A stretch of 8,777 bases of DNA from an archaeon (GTDB taxonomy: Archaea > Thermoproteota > Nitrososphaeria_A > Caldarchaeales > Wolframiiraptoraceae), in assembly GCA_029258815.1 (NCBI GenBank), contig JAPDJZ010000153.1, positions 1 to 8,777 on the forward strand. Direction: 5' to 3'. The notes beneath the pieces are model-generated. The model worked only from the letters and a program-made list of their open reading frames with translations, was not told the DNA's origin and searched no databases. Of this stretch, positions 1-6,602 are shown piece by piece (within the stretch, counting starts at the first letter, position 1; each line of letters starts with the position of its first letter). Both the position numbers and the translations under genes were made by a program.

Positions 1-3
1 AGG

Positions 4-1770
4 ATGGCGGAGTGGGCGCGCACGCTCTCGAACGTCCTCTACGTAGATCTGTCTAGGAAGAGGTATTGGGTCGAGGATAGGGAAGATCTCTTCGGAAGAT
101 GGCTTGGCGGGATCGGGGTCGCGGTAAAGCTTTACGAGGAGGAGGTTCCGAGGAAGGCCGACCCGCTGGGCTCGGAGAATGCGATAATCTTCGCCGTCGG
201 ACCGCTTACGGGGATATTCCCCATGGCCTCCAAAACGGTCGCGGTCTTCAAGTCCCCCTTAAACGGGTTCCTCGCGGAATCTCATGCTGGCGGAAGATCC
301 GCGCTCGCGATGAGGTTCGCAGGCTACGGCGCCATAGTTATCCGGGGCGTTAGCAGGCGGCCTGTCTACCTGATAATCGAGCCGGGTAGGGTTAGGTTTA
401 GGGATGCGGGGGCGCTTTGGGGCGTTACGAGCGCCGAGACCGTGGGGAGGATACTTAGGGAGGTTACGGGCGGGGCTGGGGTTAGGAGCATTCTGAGGAT
501 CGGCGGCGCCGGCGAGAAGCGCGTTAGGTACGCGATGGTCATGGTCGAGACGTTTAGGCACTTCGGGAGGATGGGGCTCGGGGCGGTCTTCGGCTCCAAG
601 AAGCTTAAGGGGCTTGTCGCCGTGGCCGGGAGAAGCTTTAGGATTCCCAGCGTCAAGCGGTATAGGGAGCTGCATCGGAGGATCTACGAGCTTACGCGGG
701 GGCCGGGGACTAGGAAGTATCACGACCTCGGAACCGCCGAGAACGTCGCGGCCCTCAACGCTATCGGAGCCTTACCTACGCGGAACTTCAGCTCCGGGAG
801 GTTCGAGAAGGCGGATGAGATTAGCGGCGAGAGGCTCGTCGAGACAGTTCTGGCTCGGAGGGTGGCCTGCTCCGGCTGCCCGGTAGCCTGCATCCACCTA
901 GCCGCGATAAGGGAGGAATACGAGGAGGAGCCGTTCATGTATAAGACCGAGTTCATATCCTATGACTACGAGCCGATCTACGCCCTCGGAACGAATCTCG
1001 GCGTAAGCGATAGGCTCGGCCTACTCAAGCTTCTAAAAGCCGTTGAGGATTGGGGGCTCGACGCCATCTCGACCGGCGTTATCCTCGCGTGGGCCACCGA
1101 GGCTCAGAAGCGGGGGGTGGTAAAGAAGTCGGATACGCTTCTAGATCTAGATTGGGGAGATTGGAGAGCGTATCTCAAGGCGATCCAGTATATCGTTCAG
1201 CAACCCAACGAGTTCTATAAGACCATCGCCCTAGGCGTCGAGGAAGCGGCCAAGAAATACGGCGGAGAGGAGTTCGCACTAGCCTTCGATAGGGTTGAGC
1301 CGGCCGGATACGTAACCGGGCCGCTATACTTCATCTCCCTAGCGATAGGCTCTCGGCACTCGCACCTAGACGCCGGGGCGTATTCGATGGATCAGAAGAT
1401 ATTCTCGTCGGGCGGCTCCCTCCCATCCCCGGAAGAGGCTGTTAAGAGGATCGTCGAGGAGGAGTCTTGGAGGCAGATCCTATCCTCGCTCGTTCTATGC
1501 TTCTTCGCTAGGGGGATCTATAAGCCTGATCTCGTGGCCTCTGCGCTGGAGGCGCTGGGCTACGGGATGTCCGAGGAGGAGCTTAAGAGAGTCGGCAGGG
1601 AGATCTACTTCGCGAAGCAGAGGATTAAGCGGGGGGAGGGCTTCTCGGCTGGGAGCCTGAGGATTCCGGAGAGGATCTACGAGGTGGAGACTCCGCTCGG
1701 GAGGATCGAAAGAAGCTACGTCGAGAGGGCGTTAGCCTATTTCGACGAGCTCATCGGGGGAAAGCGCTAG
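4..1770 (+). CDS. Aldehyde:ferredoxin oxidoreductase family protein (AOR-1), tungstopterin enzyme
   Basis: Members of this family oxidise aldehydes to carboxylic acids in the cytoplasm, passing electrons through a 4Fe-4S cluster to ferredoxin. The 588-residue protein shows the whole family plan. The N-terminal pterin-binding domain carries GPLTG (66-70), SHAGGRSA (93-100) and GRMGLGAVFGSKKLKG (188-203). The cluster motif CxxCxxxC is Cys289, Cys292 and Cys296, and Cys499 (in SSLVLC) is the probable fourth ligand. DWGLDAIST (349-357) fits the first pterin-contacting DxxGLD motif. The second motif, usually DxxGLC, is changed to SSLVLC. Together with the segments ISYDYEPIYALG (318-329) and IGSRHSHLDAGAYSMDQK (448-465), this marks a subfamily different from the AOR at the right edge of the window. 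The length is slightly below the usual 600-620. The ATG at 4 fits the typical N-terminus (a VDLS-type strand near residue 15), but an upstream start outside the window cannot be excluded. Its substrate cannot be read from sequence; a short 2-hydroxyaldehyde is suggested only by the neighbours. Confidence 0.93.
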   Translation: MAEWARTLSNVLYVDLSRKRYWVEDREDLFGRWLGGIGVAVKLYEEEVPRKADPLGSENAIIFAVGPLTGIFPMASKTVAVFKSPLNGFLAESHAGGRSALAMRFAGYGAIVIRGVSRRPVYLIIEPGRVRFRDAGALWGVTSAETVGRILREVTGGAGVRSILRIGGAGEKRVRYAMVMVETFRHFGRMGLGAVFGSKKLKGLVAVAGRSFRIPSVKRYRELHRRIYELTRGPGTRKYHDLGTAENVAALNAIGALPTRNFSSGRFEKADEISGERLVETVLARRVACSGCPVACIHLAAIREEYEEEPFMYKTEFISYDYEPIYALGTNLGVSDRLGLLKLLKAVEDWGLDAISTGVILAWATEAQKRGVVKKSDTLLDLDWGDWRAYLKAIQYIVQQPNEFYKTIALGVEEAAKKYGGEEFALAFDRVEPAGYVTGPLYFISLAIGSRHSHLDAGAYSMDQKIFSSGGSLPSPEEAVKRIVEEESWRQILSSLVLCFFARGIYKPDLVASALEALGYGMSEEELKRVGREIYFAKQRIKRGEGFSAGSLRIPERIYEVETPLGRIERSYVERALAYFDELIGGKR

Positions 1771-3143
1771 GGTAGAACCTTATCCGGGTTCAGGATGTTA
1801 TTGGGATCGAAGATCCTCTTTATCGCCTTCATTAATTCGATAGCCTTCCCCTCCAAAACCTCCTCCATGTATTTCTTCCTTAGATAGCCTATGCCATGTT
1901 CCCCGGTTATCGTCCCACCCAGCTCCAACGTCTTCTCGTAGATCATCCTCCTAAGCTCGTCATATCTCTCGTCGGTCCACCCATCCCACTTCATTAGATG
2001 CACGTGGAGGTTTCCGTCTCCAGCGTGTCCGTAGACTGGCATGTAAACTCCATGCTTCTTCTCCAGCTCGTTTACGATCCTTATCAGTTCTATCATTCTG
2101 GCGGGCGGAACCGTCGTGTCGAGTATGTCGACCATATCCGGCTTTAGGGTGGAGTAGATCTCGCTCCTGATCTTCAGTATCTCGTCCTGCTCCTTCCTAG
2201 TTTCGGCCACGATCGGCTCGAGCGCGCCCGATTTCTCGCAGAGACCCAGAAGCTTCTCCAATACCCCTAGGAGCGCGTCCTCCGACGGCTCGGATAGGAT
2301 TATCATTAGCTGGTATTCCGCGGAGGTGCAGGGCCACTTTAGACCTAGGCTCTTCCCAACCTTCTCGACCAAGTTCCTCTCCACGTATTCGACCGCGAGC
2401 GGTATGATACCCTCTTGGAAGATCTTCGGAACCATTCCAAGCGCTTGTTCTCTCTTTTCAAATGGGATTACTATCGTCGCCGAGGCCGCGTCTCTGGGTT
2501 GAAGCTTTATCCATGCCTTGGTTATTATTGCTAGGGTTCCCTCGCTCCCGATTAGGAGGTGCATTAGGTCGTAGCCCACGTTGTTCTTCAATATCTTCCC
2601 GCCGAGCCTGAGGATCTCGCCGGTCGGGAGAACAACTTCCAAACCTTTAACGCAGTTCCTCATTATCCCCGTCTTTACGGCTCTAGCCCCGCCGGCGTTG
2701 CATGCGATTAACCCCCCGATTTGAGCGCCTTCATCGCCGGGGTGGAGGGGAAACGATAGGCCGGCCTTATCCGCGGCCTCGATTAGGTCTTTTAGGGTTG
2801 CTCCGGCCTCCGCTTCGGCCATAAGGTTCTCCGAGTCTACCGTTATGCTGTTCATCCGCTCGAGCGAGAGAACTATGCCGCTCATGGTCGGGATGCATGC
2901 CCCGGCGAGGCCCGTGCCCCCTCCCCTCGGGAAGATCGGGATCCTACGCTTATTCGCTAGGATCAGTATCTTAGAGACTTCCTCCGCGTTCCTGGGCTTA
3001 ACGACCACGACGTTTTCGCTCGCTTTCGGTCTAAGCGGCGGCGGGGTCTCGTCGTAGAGGTATCCTTCGATCGCTTCTTTAGCCGATACGACCCACTCCG
3101 AGCCTACGAGGGATTCAAGCTCCCTTAACAACTCCTTTTCCAT
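1767..3143 (-). CDS. glcD: GlcD/D-lactate dehydrogenase-type FAD-linked 2-hydroxyacid dehydrogenase
   Basis: This flavoprotein of the VAO/PCMH fold (FAD_binding_4 plus FAD-oxidase C-terminal domain) should oxidise a 2-hydroxyacid such as lactate or glycolate to the 2-oxoacid. The symbol is family-level only. Of its 458 residues, the FAD domain covers roughly 40-215, with RGGGTGLAGAC (73-83), GAQIGGLIACNAGG (139-152) and YDLMHLLIGSEGTL (191-204). The C-terminal domain carries GHAGDGNLHVHL (372-383) and GGTITGEHGIGYLRK (409-423); His373, His380 and the Glu415-His416 pair are the expected metal and catalytic residues. It ends with the usual FDPNNILNPDKV. There is no attached Fe-S domain and no separate GlcF-like subunit in the window. 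It is the last gene of an etfB-etfA-glcD operon and overlaps etfA by 29 bases, so EtfAB is the likely electron partner, as in Acetobacterium LctBCD. The ATG at 3143 is fixed by a strong ribosome site. D-lactate, L-lactate or glycolate remain possible substrates. Confidence 0.92.
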   Translation of the reverse strand: MEKELLRELESLVGSEWVVSAKEAIEGYLYDETPPPLRPKASENVVVVKPRNAEEVSKILILANKRRIPIFPRGGGTGLAGACIPTMSGIVLSLERMNSITVDSENLMAEAEAGATLKDLIEAADKAGLSFPLHPGDEGAQIGGLIACNAGGARAVKTGIMRNCVKGLEVVLPTGEILRLGGKILKNNVGYDLMHLLIGSEGTLAIITKAWIKLQPRDAASATIVIPFEKREQALGMVPKIFQEGIIPLAVEYVERNLVEKVGKSLGLKWPCTSAEYQLMIILSEPSEDALLGVLEKLLGLCEKSGALEPIVAETRKEQDEILKIRSEIYSTLKPDMVDILDTTVPPARMIELIRIVNELEKKHGVYMPVYGHAGDGNLHVHLMKWDGWTDERYDELRRMIYEKTLELGGTITGEHGIGYLRKKYMEEVLEGKAIELMKAIKRIFDPNNILNPDKVLP

Positions 3144-4122
3144 GACCTTTAACCTCCTTGAGGAAGCTTATCAACCTCGGTATAAATTCGTATAGATCCG
3201 CCACCACCCCGTAATCCGCGTGCCTGAAGATCGGGGCCGAGGGATCCGTATTAACGGCTATTATTATCCCCGAGTCCCTCATCCCCGCGAGGTGCTGGGG
3301 CGATCCGGAGATCCCGCAGGCTATGTAGATTCTCGGCTTAACCGTGTTCCCGCTGAAGCCCACCTGATGATCCTTCGAGATCCAGCCTTCCTCGACGAGG
3401 GGCCTGCTCACCCCTACGACCCCGCCGAGGAGACCTGCGAGCTCCTCGAGAATCCTCAGGTCCTCCTTCTTCTTCAACCCCTTCCCGCCGGCGACTATTA
3501 TCTCCGCGTCCGCGAGGTTCACCCCGCGCTCGGAGACCTTGCCGAGGAACTTCACCCCATCGGCCTCGACCCTCTCCGGCCTCCTGACTATCACCTCGCC
3601 CCTCCTGCTGGGATCGGGTTCAGGCATCTTCATGACCCTGTATCTTATCGTCGTCATTATCGGCTTGCTCGTGGTCTCGATGTGCGCGAGGATGTTCCCG
3701 GTGAAAGCCGGCCTAATCTGGATAAGCTTACCGTCCTCGCTCACCTGAAGGTCGATGCAGTCCGCCGTTAAACCGGTATCGAGGGCGGCGGCTATTCTGG
3801 GCGCCAAGCTCCTACCCCAAGGCGTCGCGCCTATCAGGAATATCTCGGGCTTCGTCTCCTTCACGAAGTCGACCAAGACGCTCTTGTACGCTACGACGTT
3901 CAGATCCCTTAGCCGCTCGTCGTCGTAGGCGTAAACCCTGTCAGCTCCGTAGTGGATTAGCTGGGAAGCCTTATCCGATATCCCGCTGCCCAGGATCACG
4001 CTCCAGACCTCCAGGCCGAGCTTCTCGGCGATCTCTCTGGCCTTTCCGAGCAGCTCGAAGGATATCGGATGGATCTCGGATTCGCGGGTCTCCGCGTAGA
4101 CCAGAATTCCCTTCCCGCTCAT
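3115..4122 (-). CDS. etfA: Electron transfer flavoprotein alpha subunit
   Basis: EtfA pairs with EtfB to carry electrons between a flavin dehydrogenase and other carriers. The 335-residue protein has the usual N-terminal alpha/beta domain (about 1-190) and the C-terminal FAD domain: VGVSRPLVEEGW (236-247), QVGFSGNTVKP (253-263), GISGSPQHLAGM (270-281) and ADYGVVADLYEFIP (302-315). The motif TGLTADC (116-122) is the form I know from anaerobic and bifurcating ETFs rather than mitochondrial-type ETF. There is no N-terminal ferredoxin domain, unlike EtfA-type subunits of some bifurcating complexes. The start overlaps the etfB stop in an ATGA (4119-4122), with GAGGTG about eight bases upstream, implying coupled translation. 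The 3' end overlaps glcD and carries glcD's ribosome site. Family assignment is secure. The function as partner of the GlcD-type enzyme comes from gene order. Confidence 0.96.
   Translation of the reverse strand: MSGKGILVYAETRESEIHPISFELLGKAREIAEKLGLEVWSVILGSGISDKASQLIHYGADRVYAYDDERLRDLNVVAYKSVLVDFVKETKPEIFLIGATPWGRSLAPRIAAALDTGLTADCIDLQVSEDGKLIQIRPAFTGNILAHIETTSKPIMTTIRYRVMKMPEPDPSRRGEVIVRRPERVEADGVKFLGKVSERGVNLADAEIIVAGGKGLKKKEDLRILEELAGLLGGVVGVSRPLVEEGWISKDHQVGFSGNTVKPRIYIACGISGSPQHLAGMRDSGIIIAVNTDPSAPIFRHADYGVVADLYEFIPRLISFLKEVKGHGKGVVKGA
3151..3159 (-). promoter_or_regulatory. Strong Shine-Dalgarno site for glcD inside the end of etfA
   Basis: On the minus strand this reads AAGGAGGTT, followed by seven bases and the ATG at 3143. 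It is a near-perfect match to the anti-Shine-Dalgarno end of archaeal 16S rRNA. It lies within etfA codons for KEV and fixes the glcD start despite the 29-base gene overlap. Confidence 0.8.
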
Positions 4123-4916
4123 ATCGCCGCCACCTCGCTCAGCAGGATCTCCGCTATCTTCTCGACGGCGTCCTCGCCCCTGTAGATAATCCCCTTCCTA
4201 TGCTCGGCGCTCGGTATAACGACCTTGACGACCCTCGTTCTGGATCCCTGATAACCCAGCATATTCGCCGGGACGTGCTCCGAGAGGTCGTCGGCGGTCC
4301 AGACCTCTATCCCCGCCCTCTTAGCTCTGAGGAGATCTTTTAGGGTCGGCAGCCTCGGGGTGTTAAGCTCCCGGGTTACGGTTAGGAGGGCTGGAAGCTC
4401 GAGTTCGTAGAGGTACTTGTCCCCCATGTCCGAGACCACGACCACCCTATCCCTCGAGATCTCTCTAAGCTCGCAGACGTAGGCCGCGTGGGGGATTCCG
4501 AGAAGCTCAGCGACCTCCGGGCCGACCTGCCCCGTATCGCCGTCCACGGTCTTCTCCCCGCATAGGATCAGGTCGAAGCCCCCGAGCTTCTTGATCGCCG
4601 CCGCTAATGCCCGCGCAGTCGCTATAGTATCGGCTCCGGCGAGCCTCGGATCCGTTAGGAGTATGGCCCTATCGGCTCCCCGGGCTATCGCGTCCTTAAG
4701 TGATGACTCCGCTTGCCTCGGCCCCATGCTTATGACCGTTACCGTTCCGCCGCATCTCTCCTTGATCTGGAGGGCTGCTTCGAGCGCGTTGAGGTCGAAT
4801 GGATTCGTCTCGGCCGGAGCCGAGCTTCTGTCAACCCTCCCAGTCTCAACGTCGAACCTAACCTTCTCTATATCGGGAACCTGCTTGATCAGAACTACTA
4901 TCCTAAAACCCTCCAT
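4119..4916 (-). CDS. etfB: Electron transfer flavoprotein beta subunit, bifurcating-type signature
   Basis: EtfB is the nucleotide-binding partner of EtfA; in bifurcating ETFs it holds a second FAD that exchanges electrons with NADH. The 265-residue protein has KQVPD (11-15), NPFDLNALEAAL (38-49), SMGP (63-66) and LPALLTVTRELNTPRLPTL (174-192), all standard. The key segment TVDGDTGQVGPEVAELLGIP (123-142) matches the DGDT-x-QVGP form found in bifurcating ETFs. Canonical AMP-binding EtfB instead has DDDxNQTG-like residues there, so this subunit probably binds FAD at that site. The ATG at 4916 is supported by GGTGA seven bases upstream. It heads the etfB-etfA-glcD operon, 85 bases downstream of fucK, with its own candidate TATA element and a leader hairpin. 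A role in electron confurcation from lactate-type substrates is inference from motif plus context. Confidence 0.95.
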   Translation of the reverse strand: MEGFRIVVLIKQVPDIEKVRFDVETGRVDRSSAPAETNPFDLNALEAALQIKERCGGTVTVISMGPRQAESSLKDAIARGADRAILLTDPRLAGADTIATARALAAAIKKLGGFDLILCGEKTVDGDTGQVGPEVAELLGIPHAAYVCELREISRDRVVVVSDMGDKYLYELELPALLTVTRELNTPRLPTLKDLLRAKRAGIEVWTADDLSEHVPANMLGYQGSRTRVVKVVIPSAEHRKGIIYRGEDAVEKIAEILLSEVAAI

Positions 4917-4923
4917 CGCGATT

Positions 4924-4928
4924 TCACC
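4924..4928 (-). promoter_or_regulatory. Ribosome binding site of etfB
   Basis: The minus strand reads GGTGA, complementary to the archaeal 16S tail, seven bases before the ATG at 4916. It supports that start and sits just downstream of the leader hairpin, so folding could affect access to it. Confidence 0.6.
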
Positions 4929-4935
4929 AGCTTAG

Positions 4936-4954
4936 CGGGGGCGAGCCTCCCCCG
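4936..4954 (-). promoter_or_regulatory. GC-rich hairpin in the fucK-etfB gap, leader or terminator
   Basis: The inverted repeat has CGGGGG and CCCCCG arms, a perfect six-base-pair GC stem, around a seven-base loop. It lies 47 bases past the fucK stop and about 19 bases before the etfB start. No T-run follows it on the minus strand, so a bacterial-type terminator is unlikely. It would fall at the 5' end of an etfB transcript made from the nearby TATA-like element, or act as a processing or pausing site on read-through RNA from fucK. Confidence 0.45.
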
Positions 4955-4977
4955 TCCGAGTGAATGAGAAGACTATC

Positions 4978-4985
4978 AATTTATA
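4978..4985 (-). promoter_or_regulatory. Candidate TATA box for the etfB-etfA-glcD operon
   Basis: The minus strand reads TATAAATT, a good archaeal box A core, in the only intergenic space before etfB. Transcription starting about 25 bases downstream would begin near 4957, immediately before the hairpin, giving a leader of about 40 bases with the GGTGA site. Placement is consistent, but the element is short and no experimental start is known. Confidence 0.5.
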
Positions 4986-5001
4986 CATCACCCCGCGCGG
5001 C

Positions 5002-6510
5002 TCATCGATAGAGCTTCGAGACCAATTCGTAGGCTTCTAGGTATCTTTCATAAGCCTTCTGATAGCTCCTCATCTCCTCCTCATCGGGCTCGAACGCCCT
5101 CAAGCGGTAGTCTAGGCTTTTCACGGCCTCGTCGAAGGTCTTGAACAGGCCGACGGCCTTAAAGGCCGCGAGCGACGCCCCCAGAGCCGTCGCCTCCACG
5201 AACCTGCTCACTAGGATCCTCCTACCCGTTACGCTCGCCCTAATACCGTTCCATAGCTCGTTTCTCGATCCTCCTCCGACGACCCTGATGCCCGAGAAGC
5301 GGAGGTCGAAGGACTTCTCAAGGAGCTCGAGGGCGAGTCTGAGCTGATAGGAGAGGCCCTCCAACGCCGCTCTATAGAGGTGGGCCCTCGTTGCTGAGAG
5401 GGTTAGCCCTAGGATTACGCCCGGAACCCCGTATCTGCCGGTCGGCCCCGAGCCGGGGAAGAAGCTTGGGAGGAATAGCACGTCGTTCGAGCCCGCCGGT
5501 ATCCGCGAGGCCTCCTCCACCATCAGCTCGTATCTCCTCTGGACATCCCTGTAGGCGAGCCTCCCGAGCCATTCTAGGACCAGCGACGCCGGCATTAGGA
5601 ACTGCGGATTCCACCTGCCCCTCTCCACGTCGAGCTCTATTAACACCCCGTGCTCGTAGGCCTTCCTACTCACTACGTATCTTTCCGATCTAAAGGAGAG
5701 TATCTCCCAAGTTCCGCTCGAGAGGACGGCTTCATCCCGCTCGGCTCCCGCCGCGAGGATCGCGAACTGGGTGTCGTGGCCTCCAACTATCACCGGCAAC
5801 CCCTTCCTCAGACCCGTCTGCCTGCTCGCCTCCTCGGTTACGAACCCGGCGTAGTCTCCCGGCTCACGCCACTCGGGGAATATCGACTCATCGAGCCCGG
5901 CTATCGATAGCATCTTCTCGGACCAGTCCCTCTTCACCTGATCTATCGCCATGGTGGTCGAGGCGTCCGTGGGCTCGATGTGAAACTCTCCGGTCAGCCT
6001 ATAGGAGATGTAGTTGGGGATCATGAGAAACGCCTTAGCCCTCCTTATCGCCTCGGGGGCGTTCTCCCTAATCCAAATCCACTTGAAGATCGTGTTAAAG
6101 GGCAGGAGCTGGTATCCGGTTATCTTGAAAACCTCCCAGGGATCCACCAGATCGCGGACCTTAGCCATAACCTCCCCGGTTCTCGGATCCTGCCACGAGA
6201 TCGCGGGATAGGTGGGATTACCCCTTCCGTCGACGAAGACGCCGTCCGCTCCCCAAGTCGTGGCGATTACTCCCAGCGGCCGATACCTGCCCTTGATGTC
6301 CGATAGAATTCCTCTCGTTAGCTTGCAGAGCTTATTCCAGATCTCGTCCAGATCCCAGATGCGCCACTCCGGCCTTCCGCCCGGCTGAGGCTTGGTCGAG
6401 TTCGATTCCTTCCTCTGGGCCACGACCTCCCCGGACGGGCTTATGGCGAGAACCCTGAGGTTCGTCGATCCGCAGTCATATACTATGGCGACCTCGGAAG
6501 GAACGCTCAT
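5002..6510 (-). CDS. fucK: FGGY-family sugar kinase, L-fuculokinase (FucK-like)
   Basis: The protein should phosphorylate L-fuculose at C1 with ATP; FucK enzymes can also take D-ribulose. With the ATG at 6510 it has 502 residues, normal for FGGY kinases (E. coli FucK is slightly shorter). The N-terminal phosphate loop is DCGSTNLR (12-19). The probable catalytic base Asp246 lies in GGHDTQF (243-249), followed by VLSSGTWEIL (262-271). The C-terminal nucleotide motif is GGGSRNELW (412-420). Recalled comparison with E. coli FucK shows similar blocks: GHDTQFA, GAE, PVLSSGTWEIL, VLEW, RAALEGL and VGGGSRN, closer than xylulokinase or glycerol kinase would be. A longer reading starts with TTG at 6552, but that region holds promoter and operator-like sequence and the FGGY core begins just after the ATG at 6510. 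It is divergent from fucA, the next enzyme of the pathway. Rhamnulokinase or ribulokinase activity is the main alternative. Confidence 0.85.
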   Translation of the reverse strand: MSVPSEVAIVYDCGSTNLRVLAISPSGEVVAQRKESNSTKPQPGGRPEWRIWDLDEIWNKLCKLTRGILSDIKGRYRPLGVIATTWGADGVFVDGRGNPTYPAISWQDPRTGEVMAKVRDLVDPWEVFKITGYQLLPFNTIFKWIWIRENAPEAIRRAKAFLMIPNYISYRLTGEFHIEPTDASTTMAIDQVKRDWSEKMLSIAGLDESIFPEWREPGDYAGFVTEEASRQTGLRKGLPVIVGGHDTQFAILAAGAERDEAVLSSGTWEILSFRSERYVVSRKAYEHGVLIELDVERGRWNPQFLMPASLVLEWLGRLAYRDVQRRYELMVEEASRIPAGSNDVLFLPSFFPGSGPTGRYGVPGVILGLTLSATRAHLYRAALEGLSYQLRLALELLEKSFDLRFSGIRVVGGGSRNELWNGIRASVTGRRILVSRFVEATALGASLAAFKAVGLFKTFDEAVKSLDYRLRAFEPDEEEMRSYQKAYERYLEAYELVSKLYR

Positions 6511-6526
6511 TAAAACAAGCCCCGCA

Positions 6527-6539
6527 TTAGTAGCACTAA
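6527..6539. promoter_or_regulatory. Candidate operator: perfect inverted repeat TTAGT-AGC-ACTAA
   Basis: Five-base arms TTAGT and ACTAA flank the spacer AGC. The left arm plus spacer (TTAGTAGC) recurs in the same orientation at 6589-6596, on the far side of the shared AT-rich element. The copies lie near the predicted transcription starts of fucK and fucA respectively, where a bound repressor could block both. No regulator gene is in the window. Confidence 0.35.
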
Positions 6540-6562
6540 AGGATTTTCTCAAGAAACCCCGG

Positions 6563-6575
6563 GTATATTTTTAAG
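6563..6575. promoter_or_regulatory. Shared divergent TATA-like element between fucK and fucA
   Basis: The plus strand holds TATATTTTTAAG and the minus strand CTTAAAAATATA, so the element can serve as box A in both directions. For fucA it predicts a start near 6595, a leader of only a few bases, in keeping with the missing Shine-Dalgarno. For fucK it predicts a start near 6543, which would leave the TTG at 6552 outside the transcript and supports the ATG at 6510. A second AT-rich patch (about 6540-6554) could serve fucK instead. Confidence 0.5.
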
Positions 6576-6588
6576 CTGCTCATCGTTT

Positions 6589-6596
6589 TTAGTAGC
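6589..6596 (+). repeat. TTAGTAGC half-site repeat near the fucA start
   Basis: This is an exact eight-base direct repeat of 6527-6534, 62 bases away. Only the half-site is conserved here; the following bases (GAGAT) do not complete the palindrome. It lies 7-14 bases before the fucA ATG, at the predicted transcription start. Confidence 0.35.
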
Positions 6597-6602
6597 GAGA
6601 TC

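Noticed and set aside
259..723. 154-codon open frame on the minus strand
   Set aside because: It is antisense to the AOR-1 pterin-binding domain, proline-rich with no recognisable motif, and has no promoter context.
3220..3771. 183-codon open frame on the plus strand
   Set aside because: It lies entirely antisense to etfA, whose motifs are intact. Its product is low-complexity (Pro, Arg, Leu rich) and matches no family I recognise; it is a shadow of GC-rich coding.
4936..4954. Intrinsic terminator for fucK
   Set aside because: The stem is GC-rich, but no T-run follows on the minus strand, and archaeal termination depends mainly on T-runs. It is kept only as a hairpin of unknown role.
4591..4967. 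Plus-strand frames of 114 and 84 codons running through etfB into the intergenic gap
   Set aside because: They are antisense to etfB and run through the candidate etfB promoter region. No ribosome site or family similarity supports them.
5372..5693. Overlapping frames on both strands within fucK
   Set aside because: They are shadows of the fucK coding sequence, rich in Arg, Pro and Gly with no motifs, and the FGGY frame is continuous across them.
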